Source: Elephas maximus indicus
Taxonomy: Eukaryota; Chordata; Mammalia; Proboscidea; Elephantidae
NCBI RefSeq assembly: GCF_024166365.1
Contig: NC_064826.1
Span: 62,389,001-62,453,000, forward strand
Reading direction: 5' to 3'
Length of the DNA: 64,000 bases
Within the stretch, counting starts at the first letter, position 1, and each line of letters starts with the position of its first letter. Under the pieces are notes generated by a model. The model saw nothing but the letters and a program-made list of their open reading frames with translations, ran no database searches and was not told the origin of the DNA. A program made the position numbers and the translations under genes. Shown here one piece after another: positions 36,301 to 47,746 of this stretch.

Positions 36301-36735
36301 TTTTCCTAGATTCATACTTTCATATATTCCGCATTCCAATTATTAATGAATGCAGCTGTTTCTTCTCATTTTGAAAAGCTCAACTCCATCCATATCAGTA
36401 AGGTTGACGCTTCTTTGAGGAGGCAGCTCTTCCTCAGTCATATTTTGAGTGCCTTCCAACCTGGGGGACTAATCTTCCAGCACTGTATCATATCAGACAG
36501 TGTTCCACTGCTATTCCTAAGTTTTCACTGCCTAATTTTTTTTAGAAGTGGATTGTGAGGTCCTTCTTCCTAGTTTGACTTAGTCTGGAAGCTCCGCTGA
36601 AACTTGTCCACCATGGGCGACCCTGTTAGTATTTGAAATTTGATGGCATAGCTTCCAGCATCACAAGAACATGCAAGCCACCACAGTACAATAAACTGAC
36701 AGATGAGTAGTGGCTGATGATAGCAGATCCACTTT
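33345..36735 (-). mobile_element. Nearly full-length RTE (BovB-like) LINE
   Basis: The minus strand carries an RTE in order. The 5' region (36735-36560) has GTGGTGGCTTGCATGTT. The endonuclease frame at 35942-35610 has GHWNVKAGNKEESSLVGKYG. The RT frames lie at 35022-34774, 34383-34173 (VCQGCILSPYLFNL) and 34129-33842 (INGEKIEVVKDFILL). The C-terminal frame at 33668-33459 is followed by the 3' tail at 33345. Frameshifts and stops break the single ORF, so it is inactive. About 3.2 kb without the nested SINE, close to the full RTE length. Confidence 0.85.
34984..35150 (-). mobile_element. AfroSINE, short form, nested in RTE
   Basis: Complete copy with the 14-nt perfect target duplication ATTTTGCCCATAAA at 34970-34983 and 35151-35164. 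The internal block is absent. It interrupts the RTE reverse transcriptase. Confidence 0.95.
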
Positions 36736-37348
36736 AAACTATTGTCTAAAATGTGAAATAGACTCATGGACATTTGCCAAAATCTGTATTCTTCTCATGT
36801 GCTAAACAGAAAACACTTCCCCTGCCTTTGTGATATATAACCCCTCATATTGACTAATGTGGAAAGGAACCTGAATACCATCTTATTTTAAAGGTAATAT
36901 AGTACTGAATAGCGTGTGTTCCTTTTTGTGTTGGTTTTTTGGTTTTTTTGTTCTGCATATATCATGTCACTTTTTCAAAACCACACCTTCAGGGAGCCTA
37001 ACATAAAATGATTAGGTATTAGTTATAATATTAGGTAGCAAGACCTTAGAAAGCATCAGTGCTGTGAAATAAGGCCCAGTTATGATCTGGCATTGCAAGT
37101 ATTCCCAGTTTATCTAGGCTTTTGTAATGTCTGTTTGATAATTTCCTTTTTCCATTCTACCTTTTATGCTTCCTTAGCATGACAAAATCAGAAGTTTTGT
37201 TTTGTTTTGTTTTTCTTAAAGCAACATGATTTTATAATATGTGTATAAAATCACACATTTTTTTCCTGGAAAAAAGTGTGGTGTTTGTTTTATTTGCATT
37301 TACACAATTGCATGCTCTCCTGTATTTTATAACGTTTGGTTTATGCAG
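36736..37348. other. ANKIB1 intron, nothing assigned
   Basis: T-rich before the acceptor; no repeat named. Confidence 0.4.
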
Positions 37349-37463
37349 GAATATGCTGAATTTCAGTATCGGAGGAGGCACAGACAGCAGCGCCGACGCG
37401 GAGATGTGCACAGTCTGCTCAGTAGTCCTCCAGACGCTGATGAGCCAAGTGAAAGCACTTTAG
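37349..37463 (+). CDS. ANKIB1: ANKIB1 exon: basic stretch
   Basis: The acceptor is TTTATGCAG and the donor GTATGC. It reads [20 protein letters not shown] and then a Ser/Pro/Glu-rich segment, ending with one base of an Asp codon. The Arg cluster could be a nuclear or nucleic-acid/lipid contact signal, but that is only suggested by composition. Confidence 0.95.
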
Positions 37464-37611
37464 GTATGCTCCTGGGCTGAGTATGTGTTACCCTCTTAGT
37501 TCCCTGGAATTTATTCTCCAAACTGGCTATTCTAAATGTTTGTGTAAGGATTTGTAATTTAGATAACCAATAAATAGCAAATGCTTTTCTATTATCACAG
37601 GACACAGAAAA

Positions 37612-37862
37612 ACAGGGAGGTTAAGACCATGGGCTGGAATCAGGCAGACCTGGGCTCATAACCCAATTTCTGCTGTGTATTAGCTGTGTAACTTTGGTCA
37701 AGTCACTTTACCTCTCTAAGCCTGGTTTCCCCATTATAAAGAAGCAATAATAGTGCTGCCCTATAGGCTCACTGTGAGGATTAAATGAGATAATGCACGA
37801 AAAACACTTAATATAGTAAGTCACACCTGGTGAATGCTCAGTAAACTGTGGTTATTAGTACT
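37612..37862 (+). repeat. MIR element, nearly complete
   Basis: TTAAGACCATGGGCTGGAAT, TAACTTTGGTCAAGTCACTT and TGTGAGGATTAAATGAGATA in MIR order. Confidence 0.9.
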
Positions 37863-38178
37863 GTTACTGTATTCATGGAATATTTTTTTCCTAGCCTCAG
37901 TTCTTCTATGAACATTCTTTTAAAGAAGAAACTTCTAATACTAGAGATTAATTATTCAACATTTAGTGTTAAATTGTTAATTGGAAATCTTTGAACTATA
38001 ATGTCAGCAGATCATTTTTAATAAATCAAGGTCGATGAGACTAAAGATATGCTCTTCAGGCTACTGTAGTTCTTTAGTTTTAAGAAATCTGAAAAGTAAA
38101 ATGCCTTTGTTATTGCTTAAGGGAAAAATAAAGAGGAATGAACTATATAGCACTTGCATTTATAAATAGAATTAGTGT

Positions 38179-38332
38179 ATCCCATTGCTGTCGAGTCAAT
38201 TCCAACTCATAGTGACCCTATAGGACAGAGTAGAACTGCCCCATAGGGTTTACGAGGAGCAGCTGGTAGGTTTGAAATGCTGACGTTTTGGTTAGCAGCT
38301 TAACACTTAATCACTGCACCACCAAGGTTCCA
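38179..38332 (-). mobile_element. AfroSINE, short form
   Basis: On +: CCCATTGCTGTCGAGTCAAT to GCACCACCAAGGTTCC; internal block absent. Confidence 0.9.
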
Positions 38333-38623
38333 GAATGGTATATAGTCCTTGCAAAAATGTTAAAAAAAATCAATTGGAGATAATAGTATTAAAAAAAAAT
38401 AATAAAAAATAGATACGTGTTTTTCCTTATGGTAAGACAAATATGGATGAGAAGTACCTGAAAGATTAAGTGAAATGGTAAACACAGATTTTCACTAGCA
38501 CTGAAAGAGAAATCACCAATTAAATGAAAAGACATGGATAAAAAGGAATAAACCTTAAAAAAAAAAAAAAAGAATAAACCTTACTTGTCACTAAATTGTT
38601 TGTTACCAATTGCATTGTAACAG

Positions 38624-38757
38624 ATACCCCAGAAGGTGGCAGCGGCCACAGACCCAGTGCCTCCGTGGTAAGTTCTGCATCTATGAGCATGCTGCACAGC
38701 TCTTCCCTGCGTGACTATGCCCCTGCCAGTCGCTCTGAAAACCAGGACTCTCTTCAG
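38624..38757 (+). CDS. ANKIB1: ANKIB1 exon: serine-rich linker
   Basis: The acceptor is TTGTAACAG and the donor GTAGCC. It completes Asp, reads TPEGGSGHRPSASVVSSASM, and ends RSENQDSLQ in phase 0. The frame stays open for 64 codons into the next intron, but the donor and the conserved join to the last exon show where coding stops. The linker is serine-rich and probably disordered and phosphorylated (inference). Confidence 0.95.
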
Positions 38758-39257
38758 GTAGCCTTCCTGGCCAGCCTCATTGGCCTGTGCTTTTGCTCTT
38801 TATTTAATCTAGTTTCCTATTTTCACTTTTATGGCTTTCCTTTTTCTTCTAGCCATTCTAAAATAAAATCTTTGCTTCAAAGGTGTGCCAGAGAAAAAGA
38901 TTCCTGTGAGTTTTCCTTTTCTTTAGCATGGGCAAGGAAAAAATGTTAAGACTGAATAAATAAAGTAATTCTTCTGTGTAAATAGAAGTAATATTAATTA
39001 TACCTATGAGAGCTGGAACTCAACGGGACTGTCTTATTTTTCTGGATCTCAAAAGTTTTCCACCTTTGACAGGGTGCAGTCTTATCACTTTTCTGTCGTT
39101 CATTTTAGTGGAAAATATTTGAGTTTTCCTTCTCTGACAGGTTTCCACTTCACACAGATTCCAGCTTTCGTGTGTTTTACCGTATCTGTTTTGAAATAGA
39201 ATAGTGGTATTCGTTTCCCTTTAGTCGAATTTTAAAGTGGTTTTTCTATTGCCTCAG

Positions 39258-40001
39258 GCTCTGAGTTCCTTGGATGAAGATGATCCCAATATACTTCTCG
39301 CAATACAGTTATCCCTGCAAGAGTCTGGGCTGGCCATCAATGAAGAACCTAGAGACTTCCTCAGTAATGAGGCATCCTTAGGAGCGATAGGTACTTCTTT
39401 ACCTTCCAGGCTGGACTCAATCCCCAGGAATACAGATAGCCCTCGGACTGCATTGAGCAGCTCTGAGCTATTGGAACTTGGTGACGGCCTTATGAGACTA
39501 GGAGCTGAAACTGATCCATTTTCAACTGACACCCTTAGTTCACACCCTCTCAGTGAGGAAAGGAGTGAGTTGTATCCCTCATCCAGTGACCCTGACTCAG
39601 CTGGCCAGGACCCCAATATCAGTGACAATCTTCTTGGCAATATCATGGCTTGGTTTCACGACATGAACCCTCAGAGTATTGCCCTGATTCCTCCAGCAAC
39701 TACGGAAATCAGTGCCGATTCCCAGCTCCCCAGTGTCAAGGATGGGTCAGAAGGCATGAGGGATGTGGAAGTGGTGCCACCAGAAGAAGATTCGATTTTT
39801 GAAGATGCTGTTATAAGTGAAGGTAGAGGAACCCAGAGAGAAGAAGAAAATCTTTTAGAGGAAAATACTCTGGCTGGAGAAGCAGTGTCTCAAGCTGGCA
39901 ACAGTGGTAATGAGGCAGCCAACAAGGGGGATGGTTCAGATGTTTCAAGTCAAACACCTCAAACCTCAAGTGACTGGCTTGAACAAGTACATTTAGTGTG
40001 A
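39258..40001 (+). CDS. ANKIB1: ANKIB1 last coding exon: UIM and acidic tail
   Basis: The acceptor is TTGCCTCAG; 247 codons then TGA at 39999-40001. Near the start, [17 protein letters not shown] fits the ubiquitin-interacting motif (acidic run, Ala-x-x-x-Ser core), which would bind ubiquitin beside the ligase module. The rest is long, acidic and rich in Ser, Pro and Glu, so mostly disordered, with a conserved patch [20 protein letters not shown] and the terminal [11 protein letters not shown]. No frame damage is seen. Confidence 0.97.
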   Translation, partial: ALSSLDEDDPNILLAIQLSLQESGLAINEEPRDFLSNEASLGAIGTSLPSRLDSIPRNTDSPRTALSSSELLELGDGLMRLGAETDPFSTDTLSSHPLSEERSELYPSSSDPDSAGQDPNISDNLLGNIMAWFHDMNPQSIALIPPATTEISADSQLPSVKDGSEGMRDVEVVPPEEDSIFEDAVISEGRGTQREEENLLEENTLAGEAVSQAGNSGNEAANKGDGSDVSSQTPQTSSDWLEQVHLV

Positions 40002-42430
40002 ACTGCACACCTTTTGCTCTAGATGAATCGCAAGTACAGACAGTATACTAGGTGAAATATGCTTTATAGAGACTTTGATCCACTTAATTTCAACTCAATT
40101 AGAAACCACTGACATTAGGATTGAATATGAAGGCATTCCCTTGAATGGTAGCTTCATTTTAGATTTTTGACCTTAACGGGGAATTTCTTTTGAATTTAAT
40201 TGGGTAGCTTTCCCCCTTTTTGCTGACAAAAAGAAGAGCAGGATAGAAAGAGAAACACAAATGGAATAAATAGGTTATATTCCATATTCTAAGAAAATGC
40301 AGTCCTCTGCTTAGCCTAAGGCTGGCAATAGTTGAATTGAACATTTAAATTAAAGGCATATTCCCTAATCCTTGGGTGGTTTATCCTTTTAAAAAGAGAG
40401 CTTTCTTCATTTTAAAAGTTCATGTTGACAGATCTGATAACATTCAGCTCCTCAATCTCTGTGCTCTTCCATAACTTTCTTTTTGTCTGAGAAGTGTGAA
40501 TTGAGGTATACAGTGCTTCTCTTTAGTGCTGCATCTACCACAGTGTAGTTTTAATTTTCACATGAATCCAAGGTTTCTTTTCATGTCTGTTTACAGTCCA
40601 GTCGTGCCAAACTCTGATTAGTGCGCTGACTCACCAGGTGTTCGGTTGTGCAGTGTTCGAGAGCTCTCCAAAGCAGTTTTCACCATCCTCGGAAGTGAAA
40701 GGTGCCACTTGGTAGCAATGATATTTTAGAATTTAATGGGCTTTTGTTGCCGTGGAGACTGCATTTAAATAAATGTAGCCTGTAGCTTAAGTTAACTAAA
40801 CCTAATGCTGCTGTTAAAAACAGTTTATTTTAATATTAATATACAGTTGATTAGCAACAGCGGTGCTGTATTTAAAGAGACACTTTATTGGAAGTGCAAT
40901 CATAGTTCCTTGTTTTCACAATTTTACAGTGCATTCTAATTACTATTGGGTGCAATTACTTTTAATGGTTAGTGTTTTATAAAATAGAAAAAAGTAGAGT
41001 TTCCATGAGTTACAGTAAATCCCACAATTATTTAAAAAAAAAAATTCAATAAAACATCTTGCGCAACATGTTACCGTGCCTTTGCCTAACCTAAATGGAT
41101 AGTTGCCAGTTAAATAAGTGAGTAATTCAAATTTCAGTGTCTCTTCTGAAGTAACTATGCTATGAATTGCAAAGACCTCCATAAAACCACCCATGGCCTT
41201 GCCTTTACAGTAAATATAACAACTAAATGTTCAGGTGGTTTGTGTGCCTGAATAGCGAATGCTGAGATGTGTTTGTTCCGTTGCACAATACTCATTTGCT
41301 GTGTGATTACTGTTTAGTGTTGAAAAAAATCAACTTCCTAGTTATCAGTGTCTTACTGTGAAGAAAATACTGGTCTTAGTTGTAATTAAGATGCAGTGGT
41401 ATAGTGTGTAATTAAAACTAGAGTAAACTATTGGAATGGCTGTTTTACTTACATATTATCAAAACTAGCATAACATAAGCAAAATAGATACACAACACTC
41501 CATTTAATGTTTTATGAGATTGCTCCCAGAAATCTACCAAAACCAAAATTTTAGTACCAGGTTTGTACAGGCAAGTCTTGTTCTGGGTAAAAGGTTATAT
41601 TAGGATTGATATACACATGAGTTGTGATGATGGCTTTTGATTACTTTTTTTTTCAAATCCTGCTTTTAAAATATTCTTGTACTTTGAATTTGTATGGCTA
41701 GGACATTATGTTAGGGTATTTAATATTTCCCAGGCTCCCCTAAGATAAACTGTGGGAATCACTCCTACACCATGGATATCACAAGTCCACGTTGGGTTTC
41801 ATTTCCCCAATTATCAGAAGCATTCTTATCAATCCCTATTGAAGTAAGTTGGGGAAAATATTAACTTTATCTACAGTGTATTACTGTATATTAAACTAAA
41901 ATAGTCCATTAAAGGATTTTTTTACAAATTTATTTTGGATTAAAAATATCAACACCAATAGGTTTTTAGACCAAGTTGTAACTTTTCAGTAGGAAGAGTA
42001 TATCATATTGGGACATTTTGCAAAGCTGCAATAAGGTGAGAAAGCGTGCCCTGGGTGGAGATCGTGTCCATGGGGGGCTCTGGGTCCCTAGCACCTTGTG
42101 CAGTTGTTTATGTGCTGTTCTCTCCTGAGCATGAAAGTAAGGATTATCCAGTTTGTATTTCCTTGGTACATATTTTAAAAACAACATAGTCATTGACTTT
42201 ACAATTCAGAAATAAAGTTTGGCAAAGCCTATTTTGTAAACAAGTTAATTTTATAATGTAAAAAAAAAAAATATTACTCTAACCTTGACTTGTTATTTGC
42301 ACTTTCATAGTCTATACTTGATACATTCCCACTTTATATACAGTAGGATTCTACAAACGTATAGATGTTTGGCCAAATGAATGCTGTTAATAATATGTAA
42401 AATTCTTTGATTAAACATTTATTACTTAAA
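40002..42430 (+). other. ANKIB1: ANKIB1 3' UTR (probable extent)
   Basis: AT-rich DNA follows the stop codon and is free of recognisable repeats for more than 2 kb, unlike everything around it, as expected for a selected 3' UTR. Candidate poly(A) signals are AATAAA at 41048 and 42211, ATTAAA at 42410, and a more distal AATAAA at 43249. I chose 42430 from the ATTAAA at 42410; several 3' ends are possible and the UTR may reach about 43,270. Confidence 0.6.
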
Positions 42431-43759
42431 CTACTTCCATTTTGTCTCATTACATTATGGACTTTGTTTAAACCAAATCAAGAAGCTGATTTTCTTTAAA
42501 TTAAATTCCTTCTAATATGATGGGATTAATTTGGTTCTTACATGCAATTGATTAGTGCCTAATATTTTTACATTAGACCACCTACTGAGTATTTTATACC
42601 CCAATTATAAACACAAAATCACTACCTAATAATGTGTTAAAACATTGTAACTAAGTGCTTATTTTATTTTCACTGTAGTTTTCAGGAGAAAATATTGATT
42701 TTTCCTTGAACTCTCTAATGGAAATACACAGGGGAAAAAATGATTTTAAGATATGTTTTGTGAAATTGATTCGAACAGGAAACATTTTTTTATGCTGTGT
42801 AAATAGAAACACCTGCCTTTCCATCCATTTTACTGTTCTGTCTCTTCTGAGTTAGCAAAATAACCCCTGGTGTCTGGACTTGAGTGTACATACATAAATT
42901 CCAGGCCACCAGCTGGTGCTTTATGGGGTGGGTGTACCAGTGATAATCATTTAGAGTTGTGTTGTCTTATTTATGCCTTCCACTGCGTGGAGCTGGAGCT
43001 CGACTACCAATGTCCATATGCTGGATTATTCTTTAAAGGTTTTTGTAGCCACTGATCTCGTTTCCTCCTCTCCCCTCCCCCCCAAATATTGTCAACTTAC
43101 CTGTTACGAATTAAAATCTGAGACTTATTAAGTTTGATCATAATTTAAAAACAATTATAGTTAGTGTATCTCAGAAGAGTAAAAAAAGGTTTAAATATTA
43201 AATGTAAATACAAATTTGGGGGTTTTTTTTTGTTTGTTTTTTGGCTGAAATAAAAACTCCATAGGAAAAACATTTTCTGGTGCTTGGCTTTTGGGCTGAG
43301 TAGTAGTTTTTTCTCAGTATTGATCAATATATGGGTTTACTGGATCTTTTCCTTAGCAACAATGTATTACTGCCTTGTCAGTGGCTGTAACCTCACCATC
43401 ACAGATTTCTTTCTATAAAGATATAAGTGGACCTTTCTAGACTGTACTGCACAACAGTCCTTATTTTAGGAAAGAAGAATGGACCAGGAAAATCTCCTTT
43501 ACCTCTCTGTTCCACTTAGGACTGACAGGTGGGTGTCAGACTGAGTGGTGGTCAAGGTTTTGAAAGAATTATTCTTCCTCATTCTTTGAAACTATAATGT
43601 TAAAAATATCTTGATCAAGCTACATATCATCTCTTAGCCAGCTATCTCATTAAGTATTTATTGCATAAGGGCCTAGCCTGTACAAGGCATCAGTTTACAG
43701 ACAGGTTCATTGTATATATAGATACAGATATGAACAGAAGAAAATATGTCTCTCTGGTT

Positions 43760-44110
43760 TTGGGAGAGACACTGTCCTTAGACCTCTTGTGCTTCTACAC
43801 GTCTTGCTGGGTGTTGTAAGACTGCAAGGCCCTGACCACAGATTCGCCTGGGTCATTTCTCAGGGTTGATGCAGGCGGCAACCTTGAGGACAGAGCAGGC
43901 TTATTAACTGCTTGCTATAAAATCAGTAGATTCCTCATGCTCGGTGTTCCTCAGTTGCAACAGAAACCCACTGTGTGTTTGGCATCGATCTGGGCCCGGG
44001 GTATGGGAGACTGACACAAACAGGCTGATGTTCTTGCTCCTGCAGTGCCTCTGACTCTGAAGTCTTGTGTCTGTCAGCATCCATGAAACCGTGACAGGCT
44101 GACTTACTGG
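43760..44110 (+). mobile_element. Possible ERVL/MLT2-like LTR
   Basis: GCTTGCTATAAAATCAGTAG (TATA-like), then GACACAAACAGGCTGATGTT and GCATCCATGAAACCGTGACA resemble the end of an MLT2-class LTR. The internal sequence after it is not recognisable with confidence. Confidence 0.4.
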
Positions 44111-45371
44111 TTTGTAAGCAGGGCAAATCCCAGATTTGACAGTTTTGGCAAAGAGGATGGGGTGATGACCAAGACAGAGATAGGATTTTCTGAAAGAGGG
44201 ACCAGGTTCAGGAATACAAGAAGACTCACTGGGATCTGGTGGTAAATGCTCCCAACCAGGGTGAAATGGGTGAGGGGAGAGAGGTGTAAGGGTTCCTCAC
44301 TGTCCGACCTATTAATGAACAGGAGTTGAATTAATGTTTAGAGGCTTAGTATCAAGAGAGAGGATTGAAACAAGCTGCCCAAATAGTGGCTTGGTTGTTG
44401 CTTACTCCTCCAGGCAGGCAGAGCTAAGAGGTGTTTTCATGACGAGGAGATAGCAATTTCTGTGGCCCTAGCTGAAAGACAGTGTTCTGGGGCTGCTGAG
44501 TAAAGGAGTCCCCAAACCTAAAATAACTGGTATGAGCAATGAGGACTTTACTATTGGATTAAGAGCTTTGGGTGCCAGAAAACATTGAAGTTCATTTGAT
44601 TGAGCTGCAAGCAATTGCAGCACCTTTCAAATGTGAAAGTGAATGAATGCAAAGCCCTGCCTGAAAGCACAGAGCAGGCCACACTTACGGCCCTGGCCCC
44701 TGCAGCAGCCCACTTAGCGAATAGAGAGGACTAGGTGCTGGGTGCAAGGGTGGCCCAGAGACTAGAATGCAGCAGTGTGCACAAGGACAGAAAGAAGCCC
44801 TGGGAGAGGTAATGGTGCCAGTGCTCAGCAAAGAGGAAAGGCCTACCATTAAGGCTTCTCCATGCAGGCTAGCCTCCCCCCACCGCCCTGGGCTTCCCAG
44901 GCCCCTGGCTGGAGATAGCACAATCTTTTGGCACCCATTTTCCATTCGTAACTGTAGCTCCTGACTCAGATGCATTTTAGTCTCCTTGGTCTTTGTTCCT
45001 GTAGGGGAAAAGGGACTTGGCCATGGTTCATAGTGGGCAGGGAAGCTTCCAAATCTGAATGTGTCATGGAATTGATGTGTTATGTGCCTGCACTTACCTG
45101 TCTCATAATTGTCATTGGGAATGCTCCCAGTCAGGCATCTCCACATGTGTGGAGGTGATAGTGTCTTTCTTCCTCTGACAGCAATACTAGACTGGCCTAC
45201 CCAACCAGCCCTTTGGGCAGACTTCCCAGGAAGAGTCATACTCAATTCTGGATTCTCTAAAGTAGAAACCTTCTGTGAAGATTTGGGAAGTTGTTGGATG
45301 GGATGTTCACTGAACGAGAACTAAATAAACCATTAAGTTATTATTTTCAACACCAAGTCACACTAAAGGTC
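44111..45371. other. Intergenic, possible ERV interior
   Basis: A 186-codon frame on the minus strand (44685-45245) has no family resemblance. This may be the interior of a decayed ERV that starts at 43760 and includes the integrase at 49085 (inference). Confidence 0.3.
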
Positions 45372-47174
45372 CTTTAGAGCAGGGGTCAGCAAGCCTTTTC
45401 TTTCAAGGACCAGATAGTAAGGCTTTTTGCTTTTGTGGGCCGTATGGACTCTCCCGCAGCTTCTGAATGCCTGGATACTGAAATTAAATGTACAATACCG
45501 TTTATAGTTGCTCAAAAAAAAAAAATACTTCAAGGTAAAACTAGCATATTGCTATGACTTCAGAGCCATGTACTGGACTTGTGTGCTAAAAACTACAAAA
45601 CATTGATGAAGGACAATCAAAAGAAGATTTAAATAGACATAGTGTGTTCATGAGTTGAAGACTCAACATCAAAAAGATGTCAATTCTCCCCAAATTGATC
45701 TACATGCTTAATGCAATTTTTCTCCAAATCTCAACAAGATGTTTTCTAGAAATAGACAAGATGAATCTAAAATTTATATAGGATGGCAAATGAACTAAAA
45801 TAGCTAAAACAATTTTGAAAAAAAAAAATGGGAGGAATCACTGTACCCAATTTCAAGACATACTGTATAGCTGTAGTAATCAACACTGTGTGATACATGG
45901 AATGGAATAGAGAACTCAGAAATAGCCCCATACAGGCATCACCAACTAATTTCTTATAAAGGTGCAAAAGCAGTACAATGGAGGAAGGATAGTCTTTTCA
46001 ACATATGGTGCTGCAGCAGTTGGATATCGACAGGCAAAAATACAAACCTTGACCTAAACCTCACACCTTGTACAAAATAATTAACTCAAGATGGTTCATA
46101 GATTTAAATGTAAAACTATAATCCTTTTAGGGGAAAAAACCCCACTAAAACCTGATTGAATGGGACTTCATCAAAATTTAAAACTTTTGCTCTGTAAAAG
46201 GCCCTATGAAGATAGATGAAGAGTCACTCCGGACTGGGAGAAACGTTTTACAAACTACGTATCTGGCAAAGGACTCATATGTAGAATATATAAAGAACTC
46301 TGAAAACTCAACAGTAAAAAACAATCCAATAGAACCTGGGCAGAAAACATGAAAAAATATTTTACCAAAGATATGTAAATAACAAGCAACATGAAAAAGA
46401 TGTTCAATACTACTATCCACCAGAGAAATGCAAATTTAAATCACAATGAGATACCATTACACACCTATCGGAATGACTAAAATAAATACCAGTGTCAACA
46501 GCAAATGCTGGTGAGGACATGGAGAAACTGGATCACTCATGCATTGCTGGAGGAATATAAAGTGGTATAGGCATTCTGGAAGAGTTTGGTAGCTTCCTAA
46601 AAATCTAAGCATACATTTACCATGCGACCAAGTACTTGCATTTCTGGGCATTTTTCATAGACAAATAAAAACATAAGTTCATATAAAAATCTGTACACAA
46701 TTGTTCATAGCAGTTTCATTTGAAAGAGAAAAAAAAACTGAAAACTACCAAAATCCCCATAGTAAGTGAATAGCTGACTGTGGTTAAGTCTTACATGATG
46801 GAATTCTACTCAGCACCAAAAAGGAACAAACTATTGATACATTCAACAACTTGGATGGATTTCAAAGGCATTACGCTGAGTGAAAAAAAAAAAAAAAGCC
46901 AATTTCAGAAGGTCACATACTATATGGTTCCATTTATATAACATTTTTGAAATGACAAAACATTAAGAGATGGGAAAAAATTAGTGATTGCCAGGGATTA
47001 AGGGTTGTAGGAGGCAGTGAGTGAGGTGTGCATAAGACTCTAAAGGGAGATCTTTGTGGTAATGGAATAGAGAACCCAGAAATAACTTGGTTACACGAGT
47101 CTATACGTGGTAAAATCACATAAAACTATAGCTACTCTTTGTACCAATGTCAGTTTCCTGGTTTTGATATTGTA

Positions 47175-47580
47175 TAGGTAGTCCCCAAATTACAACATAT
47201 TCAAGTTCCTATGAACGATACGACCATCTGGTTTTGGGGGTTTTGTTTTGTTTTTTGGTACATCTTATTGTTAGTAATATGTAGTACATACAGTGTTGCA
47301 GCATGTAATTTGCTGATGTTATAATTCTCAGATGTTCATGCACAGATGTTTATATGTGATGTTTCCAACCCCAAAAAACAAAGATCAGATTTAGAAAGAT
47401 ACTAACAGGCAATAATGAAAACTAAAAAAATGACGTATTCAACTTATGTCAGAAGCAACTTACAAAGGAGTCGTCAGAACAGAACCCATCAGAAATTGGG
47501 GGCTACCTGTACATTATGTAAGAGGCAACTTACAAAGGAGTCGTCAGAACAGAACCCATCAGAAATTGGGGGCTACCTGT
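47175..47580. mobile_element. TA-flanked Tc1/mariner (Tigger-like) MITE
   Basis: The left terminus AGGTAGTCCCCAAATTAC and right terminus GGGGGCTACCTG are inverted repeats. TA dinucleotides flank it. It interrupts the L1 3' UTR, whose two halves continue on both sides. Confidence 0.75.
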
Positions 47581-47590
47581 ACATTATGTA
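47451..47590. repeat. 70-nt tandem duplication
   Basis: 47451-47520 and 47521-47590 are identical except one base in the first five (AGAAG / AGAGG). Each copy holds the right terminus of the MITE and about 10 nt of flanking L1. Confidence 0.97.
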
Positions 47591-47746
47591 AGAGGAAACT
47601 GGGTGAAGGGTACATGGGATCTCTCTGTACTGTCTTTGCAACTTCCTGTGAATCTATAATTATGCCAAAATAAAAAATTTAATAACAAAAAGGTGGCAGA
47701 CCAGATCTGACTTTTGGGCTATAGTTTGCTGACACCCACTATAGAG

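Larger units (their letters stand above)
1..42430 (+). other. ANKIB1: ANKIB1 gene, 3' part (13 coding exons, introns, 3' UTR)
   Basis: Thirteen exons with AG/GT borders splice in frame into 729 codons plus a stop, preceded by one base of a split codon. The product matches the C-terminal two-thirds of ANKIB1, an Ariadne-like RBR E3 ubiquitin ligase. In this family RING1 binds the E2-ubiquitin, and ubiquitin passes to a RING2 cysteine and then to substrate. In the visible fragment: end of RING1 (residues 1-25), IBR (about 50-125), RING2 (157-190, catalytic C170), charged helical region (about 195-300), basic stretch (about 405-420), serine-rich linker, UIM (about 488-506) and an acidic tail. 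Human ANKIB1 is about 1089 aa, so roughly 360 residues, including the ankyrin repeats, lie upstream. All exons look intact. Position 1-5599 is intron. Confidence 0.95.
45500..47680 (+). mobile_element. Old L1 3' part, inside hAT
   Basis: It contains the ORF2 end and the 3' UTR: ACATACTGTATAGCTGTAGT, CTTTTAGGGGAAAAAACCCC, GGTGAGGACATGGAGAAACT, and the L1 tail CAACTTCCTGTGAATCTATA with an A-rich end at 47673. Split by the transposon at 47175. Confidence 0.85.
45380..47738. mobile_element. hAT-type DNA transposon containing an L1
   Basis: Left end CAGGGGTCAGCAAGCC and right end GGGCTATAGTTTGCTGACAC are the inverted ends of a known mammalian nonautonomous hAT family. The 8-nt target duplication CTTTAGAG / CTATAGAG (45372-45379, 47739-47746; one mismatch) fits hAT elements. 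Nearly all of the interior is a later L1 insertion. Confidence 0.8.

Noticed and set aside
38758..38949. Frame continuing past the serine-rich ANKIB1 exon, possible alternative C-terminus
   Set aside because: A donor (GTAGCC) and an in-frame join to the next conserved exon explain the exon end; the extension has no conserved features that I can see.
39254..39646. 130-codon open frame on the minus strand
   Set aside because: It is the antisense shadow of the last ANKIB1 coding exon; no family resemblance.
44685..45245. 186-codon open frame on the minus strand
   Set aside because: No recognisable domain, no splice context, high Ser/Pro/Gly/Leu content from GC-rich intergenic DNA.
47451..47590. 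Start of a CRISPR-like or satellite array
   Set aside because: Only two directly adjoining copies, with no spacers; a simple tandem duplication.
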